From Desulfacinum hydrothermale DSM 13146 (lineage in GTDB: Bacteria; Desulfobacterota; Syntrophobacteria; Syntrophobacterales; DSM-9756): 64,000 nt of DNA. The notes below the pieces were generated by a model. That model saw nothing but the letters and a program-made list of their open reading frames with translations, did no database searches and was not told the origin of the DNA. The translations under genes were made by a program, and so were the position numbers. Positions 1 through 7,972 of the stretch are shown in pieces. Each line of letters opens with the position of its first letter. Positions within the stretch are counted from its first letter, which is position 1. The stretch is taken from positions 105,582 to 169,581 of the forward strand of contig NZ_FWXF01000001.1 in assembly GCF_900176285.1 (NCBI RefSeq), written 5' to 3'.

Positions 1-9
1 CGGCGGGCC

Positions 10-1377
10 CTAGGAAGGCGTGTCGCCCGGAGGTGTCCCGTGCAGGCCGTACCTTTTCATCTTCCGCCACAGGGTGGTGCGCGGCATCTCGAGGATTTGG
101 GCCGCCAGGTTCTTGTTGTGGCCGGTGGCGGCCAGCACCCGCTGGATATGGCGCTTTTCCACTTCGTGAATGGGCAGCAGCGCTTCGCCCCCGTAGGCCT
201 CCACTTCCAGGTCCCGCAAGTCTTCGGGGAGATCTTCCACCGTGATTTCGCTCTTTTCGGTGAGGGCCACGGCCCGTTCGATGATGTTTTCCAATTCCCG
301 GACGTTTCCCGGAAAGCTGTGGTTTTTCAAGATGTCCAAGGCCTGGGGGCGGATGCCCTCCACCGGTTTACCGAACAGGGCGCGGTATTTGCCGATGAAG
401 TGGGCCACCAACACCGGGATGTCTTCGCGGCGTGCGGCCAGGGTGGGCAAGGGGATGCGCACCACGTTGAGCCGGTAATAGAGGTCTTCGCGGAATCGAC
501 CGGCCGTGACCTCCTGTTTCAGGTCCTTGTTGGTGGCGGCGATGATGCGGATGTCCAGGGCGATGGGCCGCGTGCCCCCCACCCTGAGGATCCGTTTTTC
601 CTGGAGCACATGGAGCAGTTTGACCTGCATGGTCAGGGGCATTTCCCCGATCTCGTCCAGGAAGACCGTGCCGCCCATGGCCGATTCCATGAGCCCCACC
701 TTGGTGGTGGTGGCACCCGTGAAAGCGCCCTTTTCATAGCCGAACAGCTCACTGGTGATCAGCTCTTCGGTGAAGCCACCGCAGTTGAAAGCAATGAAGG
801 GCCGGGAGGCCCGGGGACTCAATCCGTGAATGGCCCGCGCCACCAGTTCCTTCCCTGTACCGCTCTGGCCCTCGATCAGAACGGTGCAGTCCAAGGGGGC
901 CACCTTATGGACCAGGTCGAAGACTCTTTGGATGGGCTGGCTTTTTCCCACGATGCGGCTCAGGGGGTCCCCCCCGCCCAGGGCCCGGCGCAACCGCTCG
1001 TTTTCTCGGCGCATGGCCACCTTTTCCACGGCGCCCTTGGTCAGGTGGCGGATGTCGCTGAGTCGCACGGGTTTAGTCACGTAGTGGTAGGCTCCGGCTT
1101 TCATGGCGGCCACGGCATTTTCGATGGACCCGTACCCCGTGATCACGATCACTTCCGTGCCGGGCCATCGCTTCTTGACGTTGGTCAGGACGTTCAGTCC
1201 GTTCATGTCGGGCAGCCGTAGATCGGTGACCACCACATGGAAGGGGCTACGCTCCATGGCCTTCAGGAACGGGCCGGCGCTGGTGAAGGATTGAACGTCG
1301 TAGCCGTCCTTGGTCAGGGCGCGCGCCAGCCGCTTGCAGACCAGCACCTCGTCATCGATCACGGCCAGGTGCCACAT
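10..1377 (-). CDS. Sigma54-dependent response regulator, NtrC family
   Basis: This is a phosphorylation-controlled activator of sigma54 promoters. The N-terminal receiver holds the phospho-acceptor Asp in VVVTDLRLPD. A AAA+ domain follows with a Walker A (EGQSGTGKE) and the sigma54-contacting GAFTGA loop (EKGAFTGATT). The end is a Fis-type helix-turn-helix (NKNLAAQILEMPRTTLWRKM). I chose the ATG at 1377 because GGAG lies six bases upstream; the GTG at 1389 would have no ribosome site. The start overlaps the end of the upstream sensor kinase gene by 26 bases, so the two form a cognate, translationally coupled pair. The target operon cannot be read from the sequence. Confidence 0.95.
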   Translation of the reverse strand: MWHLAVIDDEVLVCKRLARALTKDGYDVQSFTSAGPFLKAMERSPFHVVVTDLRLPDMNGLNVLTNVKKRWPGTEVIVITGYGSIENAVAAMKAGAYHYVTKPVRLSDIRHLTKGAVEKVAMRRENERLRRALGGGDPLSRIVGKSQPIQRVFDLVHKVAPLDCTVLIEGQSGTGKELVARAIHGLSPRASRPFIAFNCGGFTEELITSELFGYEKGAFTGATTTKVGLMESAMGGTVFLDEIGEMPLTMQVKLLHVLQEKRILRVGGTRPIALDIRIIAATNKDLKQEVTAGRFREDLYYRLNVVRIPLPTLAARREDIPVLVAHFIGKYRALFGKPVEGIRPQALDILKNHSFPGNVRELENIIERAVALTEKSEITVEDLPEDLRDLEVEAYGGEALLPIHEVEKRHIQRVLAATGHNKNLAAQILEMPRTTLWRKMKRYGLHGTPPGDTPS

Positions 1378-2821
1378 CGTTTTCTCCACGGGATGTCTCT
1401 TCGGCAGTCTCCTCTTCCACGTTCAGCACGGGTAGAAAGACGGAAAAGGTCGTTCCGCTCCCCACCTGACTCTGCACCTCTATATGCCCTCCGTGCTTTC
1501 GAATCAAGGAATAGGTGACAGAAAGGCCCAGGCCGGTGCCACGGCCCACTCCCTTAGTGGTGTAAAAGGGCTCGAAGATGTGTTCCAGGTCTTCCGGGCG
1601 GATGCCGAGGCCGTTGTCGGTCACGTCGATCCGCACCATCTTCCCGTCGCAGCCCATCCGCACCTGGATCTCTCCCCCCTGGGGCATGGCCTGAATCGCA
1701 TTGAGAAAAAGATTGAGGAAGACCTGTTCCAGGTTCCGCCAGTGGCCGCGGATGGGGGGAATGGGATCCTCAATGTGCATCTCCAGGTGAGTGCCCGTCA
1801 GCATGAGCTGGTTTTTCAGCAGGCGTGCGGTTTGTTGTACAACCTTTCGCACGTCCACTTCTTCAAAAGAGGGGCGATCGGTTCGGGAAAAATCGAGCAG
1901 CCCCTTGACGATCTCAGCGGCCCGTTCGGCCTGATTGAGGACGTCCAGCACCAGTTCCCGGGCTTCGGGTTCCAGGGATTTTTCATGGTCTTCCAGCAAC
2001 ATCTCCGCGGTCAGATAGATGTTGTTGAGGGGATTGTTCAGTTCGTGGGCGATGCCGGCCGTGAAGGTCCCCAGGGCGGCGATCTTGCGCGATTGAATGA
2101 GGGCTTCCTGGTTTGTTTCCAGCTCTTGGGCCATGCGATTGAAGGCGTTGATGAGCAGGCAGATTTCGTCTTGTGAATCGCATTGGTAGGGAATGGGGCG
2201 AAAATCCCCCTTGGCCACCCGAGAGGTGGTCTCCCGCAAAACGGCCAGGGGTCTCAGGAGATAGGCGCTCACAAAGCGAAAGATCCCCATGAGTGCCAGG
2301 GCCACCACGCCCATCATGGCCAGGGGGAACCGGTAGGACAGTTTGAGCGCCTTGTGAATCCGCTGGCGCTTCCTATCCAGTAGCCTTCGGCTGAAGTCCA
2401 CCAAAAGCTTGCCATGGTCCCTGATCCGTTGCATCTGTTGCGGATCGGGCGCTCCAGCTCCCTGGCTGTAGCGGTAGATCAACGCCTTGTAGGCCGCGAA
2501 TTCCTTCAAGAAAGCTTGGTAGTCCTGCGGGCCTATCACCCGCTGGATATCCTTTTCGTGCGCCTTGAGGAGCCCCTCGGCGCGTTGCAGGTAGTCGTGG
2601 CTTTCCTGGAGGCTGCGGGGATTGGAATAGAGCAGATAGTTCTTTTCGAAGCGCCGGATCTCCAAGATGTCATTGAAGAGATCCTCGAACTGTTCGCTCA
2701 AGAGCAGCTTTTGTTGGACGGTGCTCATCCACCACCAGTAGTGGATTCCGAGGCTGCAGATAAACAGGAGAATGATGGCGGACATGACTAGAATCCGTCC
2801 TCGGATGGTGTTGAGCATCAT
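1352..2821 (-). CDS. Membrane sensor histidine kinase (HAMP, HisKA, HATPase)
   Basis: This sensor kinase should phosphorylate the NtrC-type regulator encoded just downstream. From the N terminus there is a transmembrane helix (about residues 8-29), a helical extracytoplasmic region of about 150 residues, a second helix (FPLAMMGVVALALMGIF), a HAMP segment, and a HisKA domain with the phospho-accepting His in GIAHELNNPLNN. The HATPase domain carries DNGLGI and GTGLGL nucleotide-binding motifs. AAGGAGG at 2824-2830 precedes two adjacent ATGs (2821 and 2818); the second has the better spacing, so the real start may be one codon later. An open frame continues upstream but is proline- and arginine-rich and lies behind this strong ribosome site, so it was excluded. 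The ligand is unknown. Confidence 0.93.
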   Translation of the reverse strand: MMLNTIRGRILVMSAIILLFICSLGIHYWWWMSTVQQKLLLSEQFEDLFNDILEIRRFEKNYLLYSNPRSLQESHDYLQRAEGLLKAHEKDIQRVIGPQDYQAFLKEFAAYKALIYRYSQGAGAPDPQQMQRIRDHGKLLVDFSRRLLDRKRQRIHKALKLSYRFPLAMMGVVALALMGIFRFVSAYLLRPLAVLRETTSRVAKGDFRPIPYQCDSQDEICLLINAFNRMAQELETNQEALIQSRKIAALGTFTAGIAHELNNPLNNIYLTAEMLLEDHEKSLEPEARELVLDVLNQAERAAEIVKGLLDFSRTDRPSFEEVDVRKVVQQTARLLKNQLMLTGTHLEMHIEDPIPPIRGHWRNLEQVFLNLFLNAIQAMPQGGEIQVRMGCDGKMVRIDVTDNGLGIRPEDLEHIFEPFYTTKGVGRGTGLGLSVTYSLIRKHGGHIEVQSQVGSGTTFSVFLPVLNVEEETAEETSRGENDVAPGRDR

Positions 2822-3248
2822 GGCCTCCTTACTTAAGGTCTCGATCAGCACTTTCGGTGGAACCGTTCCCTGATGAGGCAAAGACTGGGCCGAACCCACC
2901 GGACGACCGTCCCTGGCCGTGCCCCGCCGCCTCGGGGGGGGCGTCAAGGACCAGAGCTGGGGGTGAGCGAGGTGCCTCGCCTGCCCAAGTTCAAGCTTAT
3001 ACGAACGGGGTGATCTTTTACCAGGGGGAGGTGTCTGGTGGTTGCGGTTTTTTGCTTCTCGGCCGAGAAGGGGTGGGGCGTTTCGCCGGTGTTGATCATC
3101 GGGGCCCGGTGGGGCAGAATCCAACGGTGCGCCGTCCTTCGGGCGGGGCAGGAAGGCGTGTCTTGTGGATGCCGGCCGTAATGGGCGGTCCTGTCCGCTC
3201 GGCGGCATCCTCGGAGATGGGAAGGGATGGCAGCGACAACGGAGAGCA

Positions 3249-3899
3249 ATGAGGATGAGGAACACACGCGAGGAACATCAAGGCGGCGGCTGTGGGAAAA
3301 TGCCGGGCTCCCCTTCCAAGGGGCATGGCAGCGGGCGGGCCAAGGAAGGCTTGATCCCCTACAAGGGCGTCTTCCCCTGGCTGGGAGAGGATGTGTACGT
3401 GGCCCCCGGGGCTTGGGTGGTGGGGGACGTGCACATCGGTGACCGGTCCAGCGTCTGGTTCAACACGGTGATCCGAGGCGATGTGAACATCGTTCGGATC
3501 GGCCGGGAAACCAACATCCAGGACAACGCCACCCTGCACGTGACGGGAAAGAAGTACCCTCTTTTCATCGGGGACCGGGTGACCATCGGCCATCGGGCCG
3601 TGGTGCACGGCTGCGTGGTGGAAGACGAATGCCTGATCGGTATGGGTGCCATCGTCCTGGACGGGGCCCGGGTGGGCAAGGGGGCCATCGTGGGCGCCGG
3701 GGCGGTGGTGAGTCCGGGCTCGGAGGTGCCTGCCGGATCGGTGGTGATGGGGGTGCCCGCCCAGGTCAAAAAGTATCTGGACCAAGAGGAGAAGGCTCAA
3801 CTGCGGCGCACGGCCGAACATTACGTGGGCATGGCCCGCCGCTATCTGCAGGCGGAACTCCAGCAGGAAGAGATCCGCGTCAGAGGGTTTCTCGGTTGA
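3249..3899 (+). CDS. Gamma-class carbonic anhydrase-like hexapeptide-repeat protein
   Basis: The protein has a left-handed beta-helix made of hexapeptide repeats. The three His positions expected for the metal site of gamma carbonic anhydrases are present (ATLHVT, TIGHRA and VVHGCV). Members are soluble trimers that bind Zn or Fe; many have unproven carbonic anhydrase activity. The ATG at 3249 follows GGAG at a spacing of four. However, homologous sequence only begins at LIPYKGVFPWLGEDV, so a TTG at 3351 behind AAGGA, giving 182 residues (the usual family length), is a serious alternative, as is the ATG at 3300. The gene is convergent with the next one and overlaps it by 20 bases. Confidence 0.85.
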   Translation: MRMRNTREEHQGGGCGKMPGSPSKGHGSGRAKEGLIPYKGVFPWLGEDVYVAPGAWVVGDVHIGDRSSVWFNTVIRGDVNIVRIGRETNIQDNATLHVTGKKYPLFIGDRVTIGHRAVVHGCVVEDECLIGMGAIVLDGARVGKGAIVGAGAVVSPGSEVPAGSVVMGVPAQVKKYLDQEEKAQLRRTAEHYVGMARRYLQAELQQEEIRVRGFLG

Positions 3900-4743
3900 A
3901 GAGGGCTTCATAGAGGCGGGCAACGGATTCCACGCCCTTTTGGATCTGGTGTTCGGCCGCCTCCAGTTCCGCGGCCGACCGGAAGGACGATCCCAGCGAT
4001 TTCAGGATGCGGTCGTAGGCGGAGACGGGCCGTCCCAAGGTGCGGTAGGGGATGCGGATTTCCCGATAGTCTTCACCCTGGAAGAGGTATTTTCCGAAAG
4101 AATCGGGCCCCGGGCGGCGCCAGGGCCAGTCCAGCTTCCAGGCCCAGAGGGTCTGGATCGCTTTTCGAATGGGCGGCATCTGGAGGGACGCAGGCCGGAG
4201 GCCTTCTCCGATCGTGTCGGAAAGGGCCTGATAGATCCCCTTGACCAGGTCGATGTCCGTGATGATCAGCCCGTAGAGGTACCAGTCCTGGATGGATTCC
4301 ACCACCAGGCGCTGCTCGTCTTCCGTAAGATAGTAGTAGCTCAGGCAGAAATGCCCGTCGCACAGCTGCCTGCCATAGAAGGAGACGTGGCGCAGATCCC
4401 GGGCATCGTTGGCGCCCGGGTGGAGAAGGCATCCCACGCGACGGTGGTCCGAATCCAGAAAACCCACGAATTCGCAGTTGAAGATCGTCTTGAACCGCTT
4501 GGCCCGGCCGTTGTCCAACGGCCGGTAGCGGGTGCTATGGTCATGGAGGTGGTCCAGGTCGTTGCGGTCCTGCAAAAGGAGGGTGTTTCTCAGGAGCCTT
4601 TCCGAGACGGCTCGGCGTGAATTGTCCTGGAAATTGTAGATGCCGCAGCATGCCGCACACGACTTGCCCGGGTCCGGCTGGCACAAATGAAGGGGAAAGG
4701 AGGGGCGGGGAGGTGGTGAGCTTTCTATGTGTTCCATTCCCAT
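3880..4743 (-). CDS. YkgJ-like cysteine-cluster protein
   Basis: This is a soluble protein of about 287 residues with a cysteine cluster near the N terminus (CQPDPGKSCAACC) and later Cys residues in CEFVGF, GCLLHPG and CDGHFC. The arrangement resembles the YkgJ family, proposed to bind Zn or an Fe-S cluster; its reaction is not known. The chosen ATG at 4743 follows GGTGG, with a second ATG at 4737. The start overlaps the end of the gene upstream by 19 bases, suggesting coupled translation. The C-terminal half is not recognisable. The 3-prime end overlaps the convergent gamma-carbonic-anhydrase-like gene. Confidence 0.7.
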   Translation of the reverse strand: MGMEHIESSPPPRPSFPLHLCQPDPGKSCAACCGIYNFQDNSRRAVSERLLRNTLLLQDRNDLDHLHDHSTRYRPLDNGRAKRFKTIFNCEFVGFLDSDHRRVGCLLHPGANDARDLRHVSFYGRQLCDGHFCLSYYYLTEDEQRLVVESIQDWYLYGLIITDIDLVKGIYQALSDTIGEGLRPASLQMPPIRKAIQTLWAWKLDWPWRRPGPDSFGKYLFQGEDYREIRIPYRTLGRPVSAYDRILKSLGSSFRSAAELEAAEHQIQKGVESVARLYEALFNRETL

Positions 4744-5072
4744 GATTCCACCGGTTCCAGGGTGACAGGGGTCTTTTCGTCTGTCGGAAACGATGCAAGC
4801 ACGCCCCGCTGGACCAACTCTTCCGCGGCCGTGCTCAGCGCCTCTTCGCTTCCCGCCCACCGGACGCGGATGTTTTGCAGGGTCGCCGGCACCCCTTCAT
4901 CCATCAGGGCGCACACGAGAAGGTAAAGGGACGTGGCCTCCACACTCGCCTTCAGTTGAAAGATGGCTCGTTCCATCGCCATGGGGGACTCCTGCAATGA
5001 GGGGCAACGCGCAGACAAGATTTCCTCCGCCTCGTGGAACAGCGGGCCCACCATAGCAACAGGCCTTCCCAT
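4725..5072 (-). CDS. Small hypothetical protein, coupled to the cysteine-cluster gene
   Basis: A 115-residue soluble protein that I do not recognise. It has a helical N-terminal half (FHEAEEILSARCPSLQ) and a C-terminal part rich in acidic and small residues. The ATG at 5072 is the most upstream possible because TGA lies two codons before it in frame. The ATG at 5054, nine bases after GGAAGG, is an equally good start. A strong AAAGGAGG at about 5090-5097 is 18 bases away, too far to serve the 5072 start. The stop lies inside the start region of the next gene, so the two are probably one transcription unit. Confidence 0.55.
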   Translation of the reverse strand: MGRPVAMVGPLFHEAEEILSARCPSLQESPMAMERAIFQLKASVEATSLYLLVCALMDEGVPATLQNIRVRWAGSEEALSTAAEELVQRGVLASFPTDEKTPVTLEPVESWEWNT

Positions 5073-5204
5073 CCGTCAATTGCAGGCCGACCTCCTTTGT
5101 GTTTATATGGAAACGGACGGGGGGAAGGGGTTGGGATAGGGGGCGGCTTGTTGGCTGGGACGTGGAAAGACGGCTGTTGACCGTGGCAAGGGCAAGGAGA
5201 TCCC

Positions 5205-5483
5205 ATGCTGGGCAAACGGGAAGGGCGACGGCTGGTGTTCGAGGAAAAGGAGTTCCGGGAGCACCTGGATCAAAAACTCCACAGCGTGGCGGAATTGATC
5301 ACCAACCTCAGCATGAGCCTGGTGGTCGTGAGCTTCGCTCTCCTCTGTCTCTACTTTCGGGTTCCCACCTATGTCTATCTGCTGGCGTTTCTCATTCCCT
5401 TTCTACTGCGAAACCTTGTAGCTCAATGGGTGCGCGGTTGGTTGCATCGCGAGTTCGACTCTTTTGGGGATCCCGGAGCGTGA
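5205..5483 (+). CDS. Small two-helix membrane protein
   Basis: A 92-residue protein with a charged N-terminal third (EGRRLVFEEKEFREHLDQK) and two adjacent hydrophobic stretches (LSMSLVVVSFALLCLYF and YVYLLAFLIPFLL) separated by PTY, predicting a helical hairpin in the inner membrane. GGAG four bases before the ATG supports the start. The stop TGA overlaps a GTG that opens the next gene (GTGA), so the pair is likely coupled. No family is recognised. Confidence 0.7.
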   Translation: MLGKREGRRLVFEEKEFREHLDQKLHSVAELITNLSMSLVVVSFALLCLYFRVPTYVYLLAFLIPFLLRNLVAQWVRGWLHREFDSFGDPGA

Positions 5484-5920
5484 GAGGGAAACGGGAAGAC
5501 CAAGGAAAGGATCAAGACGTGGCTGAGCAGCATTCCTTGAATTGGGAGGGATGGAAAGAGGAGTTGGAACGTGTCATGGGCAATATTCCCAAGGCTTTTC
5601 GGTCGGCCCGGACCGTAAAACGAACGCTCCAATGTCACCTCTACGGCTGTTTGCGCGAGGCGGGCTTCCAGGTCCTGGCCGATTACATGCCTCCCCGCGT
5701 GACCGATCGGCCCGTGGATCTTTTGGTTTTGGATCGGGAGGAAAAGATCGTGGGGGCCGTCTGCTTCGACGAAGTGGTCACCCTGTACGCCGTCAAAAGC
5801 CTCACTTCCTTTGACAGCCCAGGGAAGGTGATCTTCACCATCGGGCGTCTCAAGAAGAAGGTGGACGAAAGCCGTTTCTTTTTGAAAGAGGGAGTGGAGC
5901 ATGTGCACCTGGAACCGTAG
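5480..5920 (+). CDS. Hypothetical protein, full-length copy of a locally duplicated gene
   Basis: A 146-residue soluble protein of unknown function, starting with the GTG that overlaps the stop of the membrane-protein gene; an ATG at 5578 is an alternative. The middle alternates hydrophobic and acidic residues (VDLLVLDREEKIVGAVCFDE) and the end is basic (RLKKKVDESRFFL). The D-x(n)-D/E-x-hydrophobic pattern faintly recalls nuclease-like folds, but no catalytic motif can be assigned. Its last 95 codons and about 550 bases of downstream DNA are repeated at 7973-8745, where the 5-prime third is missing. This copy is therefore the likely parent. Confidence 0.6.
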   Translation: MRGKREDQGKDQDVAEQHSLNWEGWKEELERVMGNIPKAFRSARTVKRTLQCHLYGCLREAGFQVLADYMPPRVTDRPVDLLVLDREEKIVGAVCFDEVVTLYAVKSLTSFDSPGKVIFTIGRLKKKVDESRFFLKEGVEHVHLEP

Positions 5921-5927
5921 GGTCTTC

Positions 5928-6053
5928 CGGGGGCCTGTCTGACAATCGTCTCTCGCCCTTTTGTGGCTTTCTGACCAGTTGAAATCCTACCGGTCCCGTG
6001 GTGCTTTTTGAATTCTCAGACAGCCTTGGTGGGGCGGGTTCGGAACCCGCCCC
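5928..6053 (+). repeat. Dispersed intergenic element with GGGGCGGGTTC palindrome (member 1)
   Basis: The element opens with GGGGGCCTGTCTGACAAT, contains CCAGTTGAAATCC, then CCTTGGTGGGGCGGG, and closes with inverted arms GGGGCGGGTTC (6031-6041) and GAACCCGCCCC (6043-6053). The same order of blocks recurs near 28.7, 35.8, 37.6 and 57.1 kb, always between genes. No coding capacity is seen. Confidence 0.7.
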
Positions 6054-6223
6054 CGATGCTGCATGGCCAGTCCGGCAGCACGGCCCCGGCTGGTAGCCCC
6101 AGGCTTCGGTCCGCAAACAAGGGGGCAGCCTGAGCGTTCTCGGACAAGCTCCCAGGCGCAGACCGGGTGCCGCCACGGCCATTGTGCATTATGTAACAAT
6201 CTAAAAACAATTGGGAATCCCCC

Positions 6224-6253
6224 TTGACATCCTTCGGGGATCGGGCGTATATG
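6224..6253 (+). promoter_or_regulatory. Candidate sigma70 promoter in duplicated leader, copy 1
   Basis: A perfect TTGACA (6224-6229) is followed after 18 bases by TATATG (6248-6253). Spacing and both boxes are kept in copy 2 although the spacer sequence differs, which supports a real promoter. It would drive the tandem Shine-Dalgarno region and short frame just downstream, and perhaps the acetate permease 840 bases further on. Confidence 0.5.
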
Positions 6254-6315
6254 CAAAGAAAGAGGTTTGAAAGGCTATAAGGACAAGGAAAGGAGGTGTG
6301 GCAAAACCGAGGAAA

Positions 6316-6354
6316 GGAGGTGAGAAGAGAACAGGCTTTTCTTCCTAGATCTCC
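6316..6354 (+). promoter_or_regulatory. Putative Shine-Dalgarno-masking RNA hairpin, copy 1
   Basis: The ribosome site GGAGGT (6316-6321) can pair with ATCTCC (6349-6354), and AAGAGAA (6325-6331) with TTTTCTT (6337-6343), giving one long hairpin that would hide the site. In copy 2 the inner arm is AAGAAAA; the A-to-G change keeps pairing as a G-U wobble. A second AAAGGAGGTG lies upstream at 6289-6298 and would remain free. The pairing was read by eye, with no folding energy computed. Confidence 0.4.
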
Positions 6355-6418
6355 AAGTGATGCGCCTCGGGTTCCCTACTTGCGGCTTCGGTGTGCGATG
6401 AAGGAACTCGGCGATTGA
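6320..6418 (+). CDS. Short conserved frame in duplicated leader, copy 1 (32 residues)
   Basis: A GTG inside AAAGGAGGTGAG opens a basic 32-residue frame (VRREQAFLPRSP...RCAMKELGD). The matching frame in copy 2 is 45 residues long. A second GTG in the same frame at 6296 would add eight residues. Most differences between the copies change the amino acid, so this copy may be decaying or the frame may be a by-product of the RNA structure. It is not recognised. Confidence 0.25.
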   Translation: MRREQAFLPRSPSDAPRVPYLRLRCAMKELGD

Positions 6419-6478
6419 GGGCTTCCGGCGGCTTTTTCTCATCCTGAGCGGTTCGAAAGTGGCATTCCCCCACACGAT

Positions 6479-7090
6479 TCCTCCCTTATCGAATCCCTCT
6501 GTGTGTTCCCATTCCCAGTGGCTCTGCATGTGCAAAAGACTCCCTGGCACTGCGGTGCGGTACCGCGGCCGAGCAAAGGGGGCGGGCGCATGGGGCTGGG
6601 TGTTTGGTGAATCCCCATGGCTGCAATCGGAACGGCGGGTTCTCCGCCCACATTGAGATTACATGGCAGATAGCATCCTTAGGTAATTGTAGTTGATTCG
6701 TACTGGCTCCACACATTGGATAGATAGAATCGATCCCTGAGGAGAAAGGAGGTGATGTCGGTCATTCGACCAGGATCCGGCGCGCCTGAGCTCCAGCGTG
6801 GGCGTTCGCCGAGGGACGGTCTGGGTGGTGCCCCCGGTTGATGTTACGCAGATGCAAACGCAGTGATCCCTTCTCTTTATCCTTTTCTTCCACTCCCGTT
6901 GAAAGCGTCCGTTTCATTGATTTTTCTGGCCGACGATTTTGGATCTTATTTCCCGATGCGGCTTGGGCGGGTCGGCGGGTTTGCGCCGGTGAGGCGGCGT
7001 TTTTCCTCTTCCGGAGAGGGGCTTGTCCGAGTAAGCCCGCCGTGGGTCTCTTCAAAACCGATCTTACCCACTTAAATCGAGGAGGATAGA
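6479..7090. other. Intergenic region before the acetate permease
   Basis: No convincing gene is seen in these 612 bases. At 6745-6758 the sequence AGAAAGGAGGTGAT is a 14-base perfect complement of the usual 16S rRNA 3-prime end. An ATG at 6755 opens a 28-residue frame (MSVIRPGSGAPELQ...) ending at 6841, but it sits only two bases after the ribosome site, so translation is doubtful. The last ~250 bases hold only GGAGG at 7080-7084, the ribosome site of the permease. Confidence 0.5.
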
Positions 7091-7672
7091 ATGAGCGAAG
7101 TAAAAATCGGGAATCCGGCGGTTGTGGGCCTTGGTGGTTTTGGTATGACCACTCTCATCCTCCAATTTCATAACCTGGGCTGGTGCGGCATTGGCCCCGT
7201 GCTCTGGCTTGGGTTCATCTTCGGGGGGACGGCGCAATTGATCGCTGGGATGCTGGAATTCAGAACCGGCAATAATTTCGGCTTCTGTGCCTTCAGCGGA
7301 TACGGTGCCTTCTGGATCTCCCTGTGCTTCTACGTGGTTTTTGGAACCAATGCGGACCTGACGTCCCAATACGGGGTGCTCAAACTGACTGGGCACGACC
7401 TGGGCTTCTTCCTGGTGGTGTGGACCATCTTTACCGCCATTCTCTTCATTGCCGCCATGAAACACCATGGCGTGCTTGCATGGATCTTTCTTACTTTGCT
7501 GTTGGGTTTCCTCGGACTGGATGTGAAGGAATTGGCCGGCAGCAAAGCCATCGGCACGCTGGCCGCGTGGGATCTCATCGTGTGCGCCCTGTTGGCCTGG
7601 TACCTGATGGCCCATGTGATCTTCGCCGAAGCGGGGATCAACCTGCCGGTCGGGAAGCCATGGATCAAATGA
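7091..7672 (+). CDS. satP: Acetate permease, GPR1/FUN34/YaaH (SatP) family
   Basis: This is an inner-membrane carrier for acetate, and in some relatives succinate. The family signature at the N terminus is clear (NPAVVGLGGFGMTTLILQFHNLG), followed by GGTAQLIAGMLEFRTGNNFG and YGAFW. About six transmembrane helices fit in 193 residues, the usual length. The ATG follows GGAGG at a spacing of six. The long leader upstream carries duplicated regulatory-looking DNA. The OFA-type carrier 1.25 kb downstream suggests this neighbourhood handles small carboxylates, fitting a sulfate reducer or syntroph that takes up or releases acetate. Confidence 0.93.
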   Translation: MSEVKIGNPAVVGLGGFGMTTLILQFHNLGWCGIGPVLWLGFIFGGTAQLIAGMLEFRTGNNFGFCAFSGYGAFWISLCFYVVFGTNADLTSQYGVLKLTGHDLGFFLVVWTIFTAILFIAAMKHHGVLAWIFLTLLLGFLGLDVKELAGSKAIGTLAAWDLIVCALLAWYLMAHVIFAEAGINLPVGKPWIK

Positions 7673-7828
7673 TTGGGCTCGGAGGTCTGACCGAAAGGCT
7701 CGTTTCGGAATTTCGTCGCTGCCTGGAGCTATGAATGTCCGGTGTCACGCGGCGGCCACCGAAGGCGGAACCAGAGAAAAGTGGGTTTTTCGGTCAGATT
7801 TTTGGAGTTCCCGGAGTGATCCGGGAAG

Positions 7829-7862
7829 AAGGCCCGCAGCCTCCATCAAGGTTGCGGGCCTT
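7829..7862 (+). terminator. Terminator-like hairpin after the acetate permease
   Basis: AAGGCCCGCA (7829-7838) and TGCGGGCCTT (7853-7862) form a ten-base-pair stem with a 14-base loop, followed by only a short T run (TTTGGG). It lies 157 bases past the permease stop and is the only strong hairpin there. Any reading frame running through it into the partial gene copy downstream is therefore unlikely to be real. Confidence 0.55.
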
Positions 7863-7972
7863 TGGGTTGGGCAGGGCCCGGCCGACCTGGCCCGGCCGGT
7901 TCCTGGGGGGCGCTTGGACGCGCACCGCCTGGGTCTTTTCAAATCCCGGAATGGATCATGGCGATCTCCCAT

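Larger units (their letters stand above)
5634..6478 (+). repeat. Segmental duplication, copy 1
   Basis: This segment starts inside the hypothetical gene (CACCTCTACGGCTGTTTGCG) and ends about 60 bases after a short frame. It matches 7973-8745 in the same orientation at an estimated 85-95 percent identity, read by eye. It differs mainly by about 90 extra bases around 5992-6084 that hold the palindromic half of a dispersed intergenic element. Because copy 2 keeps the left half of that element, the difference is best read as a deletion in copy 2. Confidence 0.9.

Noticed and set aside
2822-3265. N-terminal extension of the first sensor kinase (148 codons)
   Set aside because: Low-complexity Pro/Arg-rich sequence ahead of a strong AAGGAGG ribosome site and a normal membrane-anchor start.
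5480-5920. PD-(D/E)XK nuclease assignment for the duplicated hypothetical gene
   Set aside because: Only a vague acidic/hydrophobic alternation is visible, and no E/Q-x-K motif is in place.
7735-7972. N-terminal extension of the truncated hypothetical gene copy
   Set aside because: It contains the terminator hairpin at 7829-7862, bears no relation to the parent gene, and is Arg/Pro-rich.
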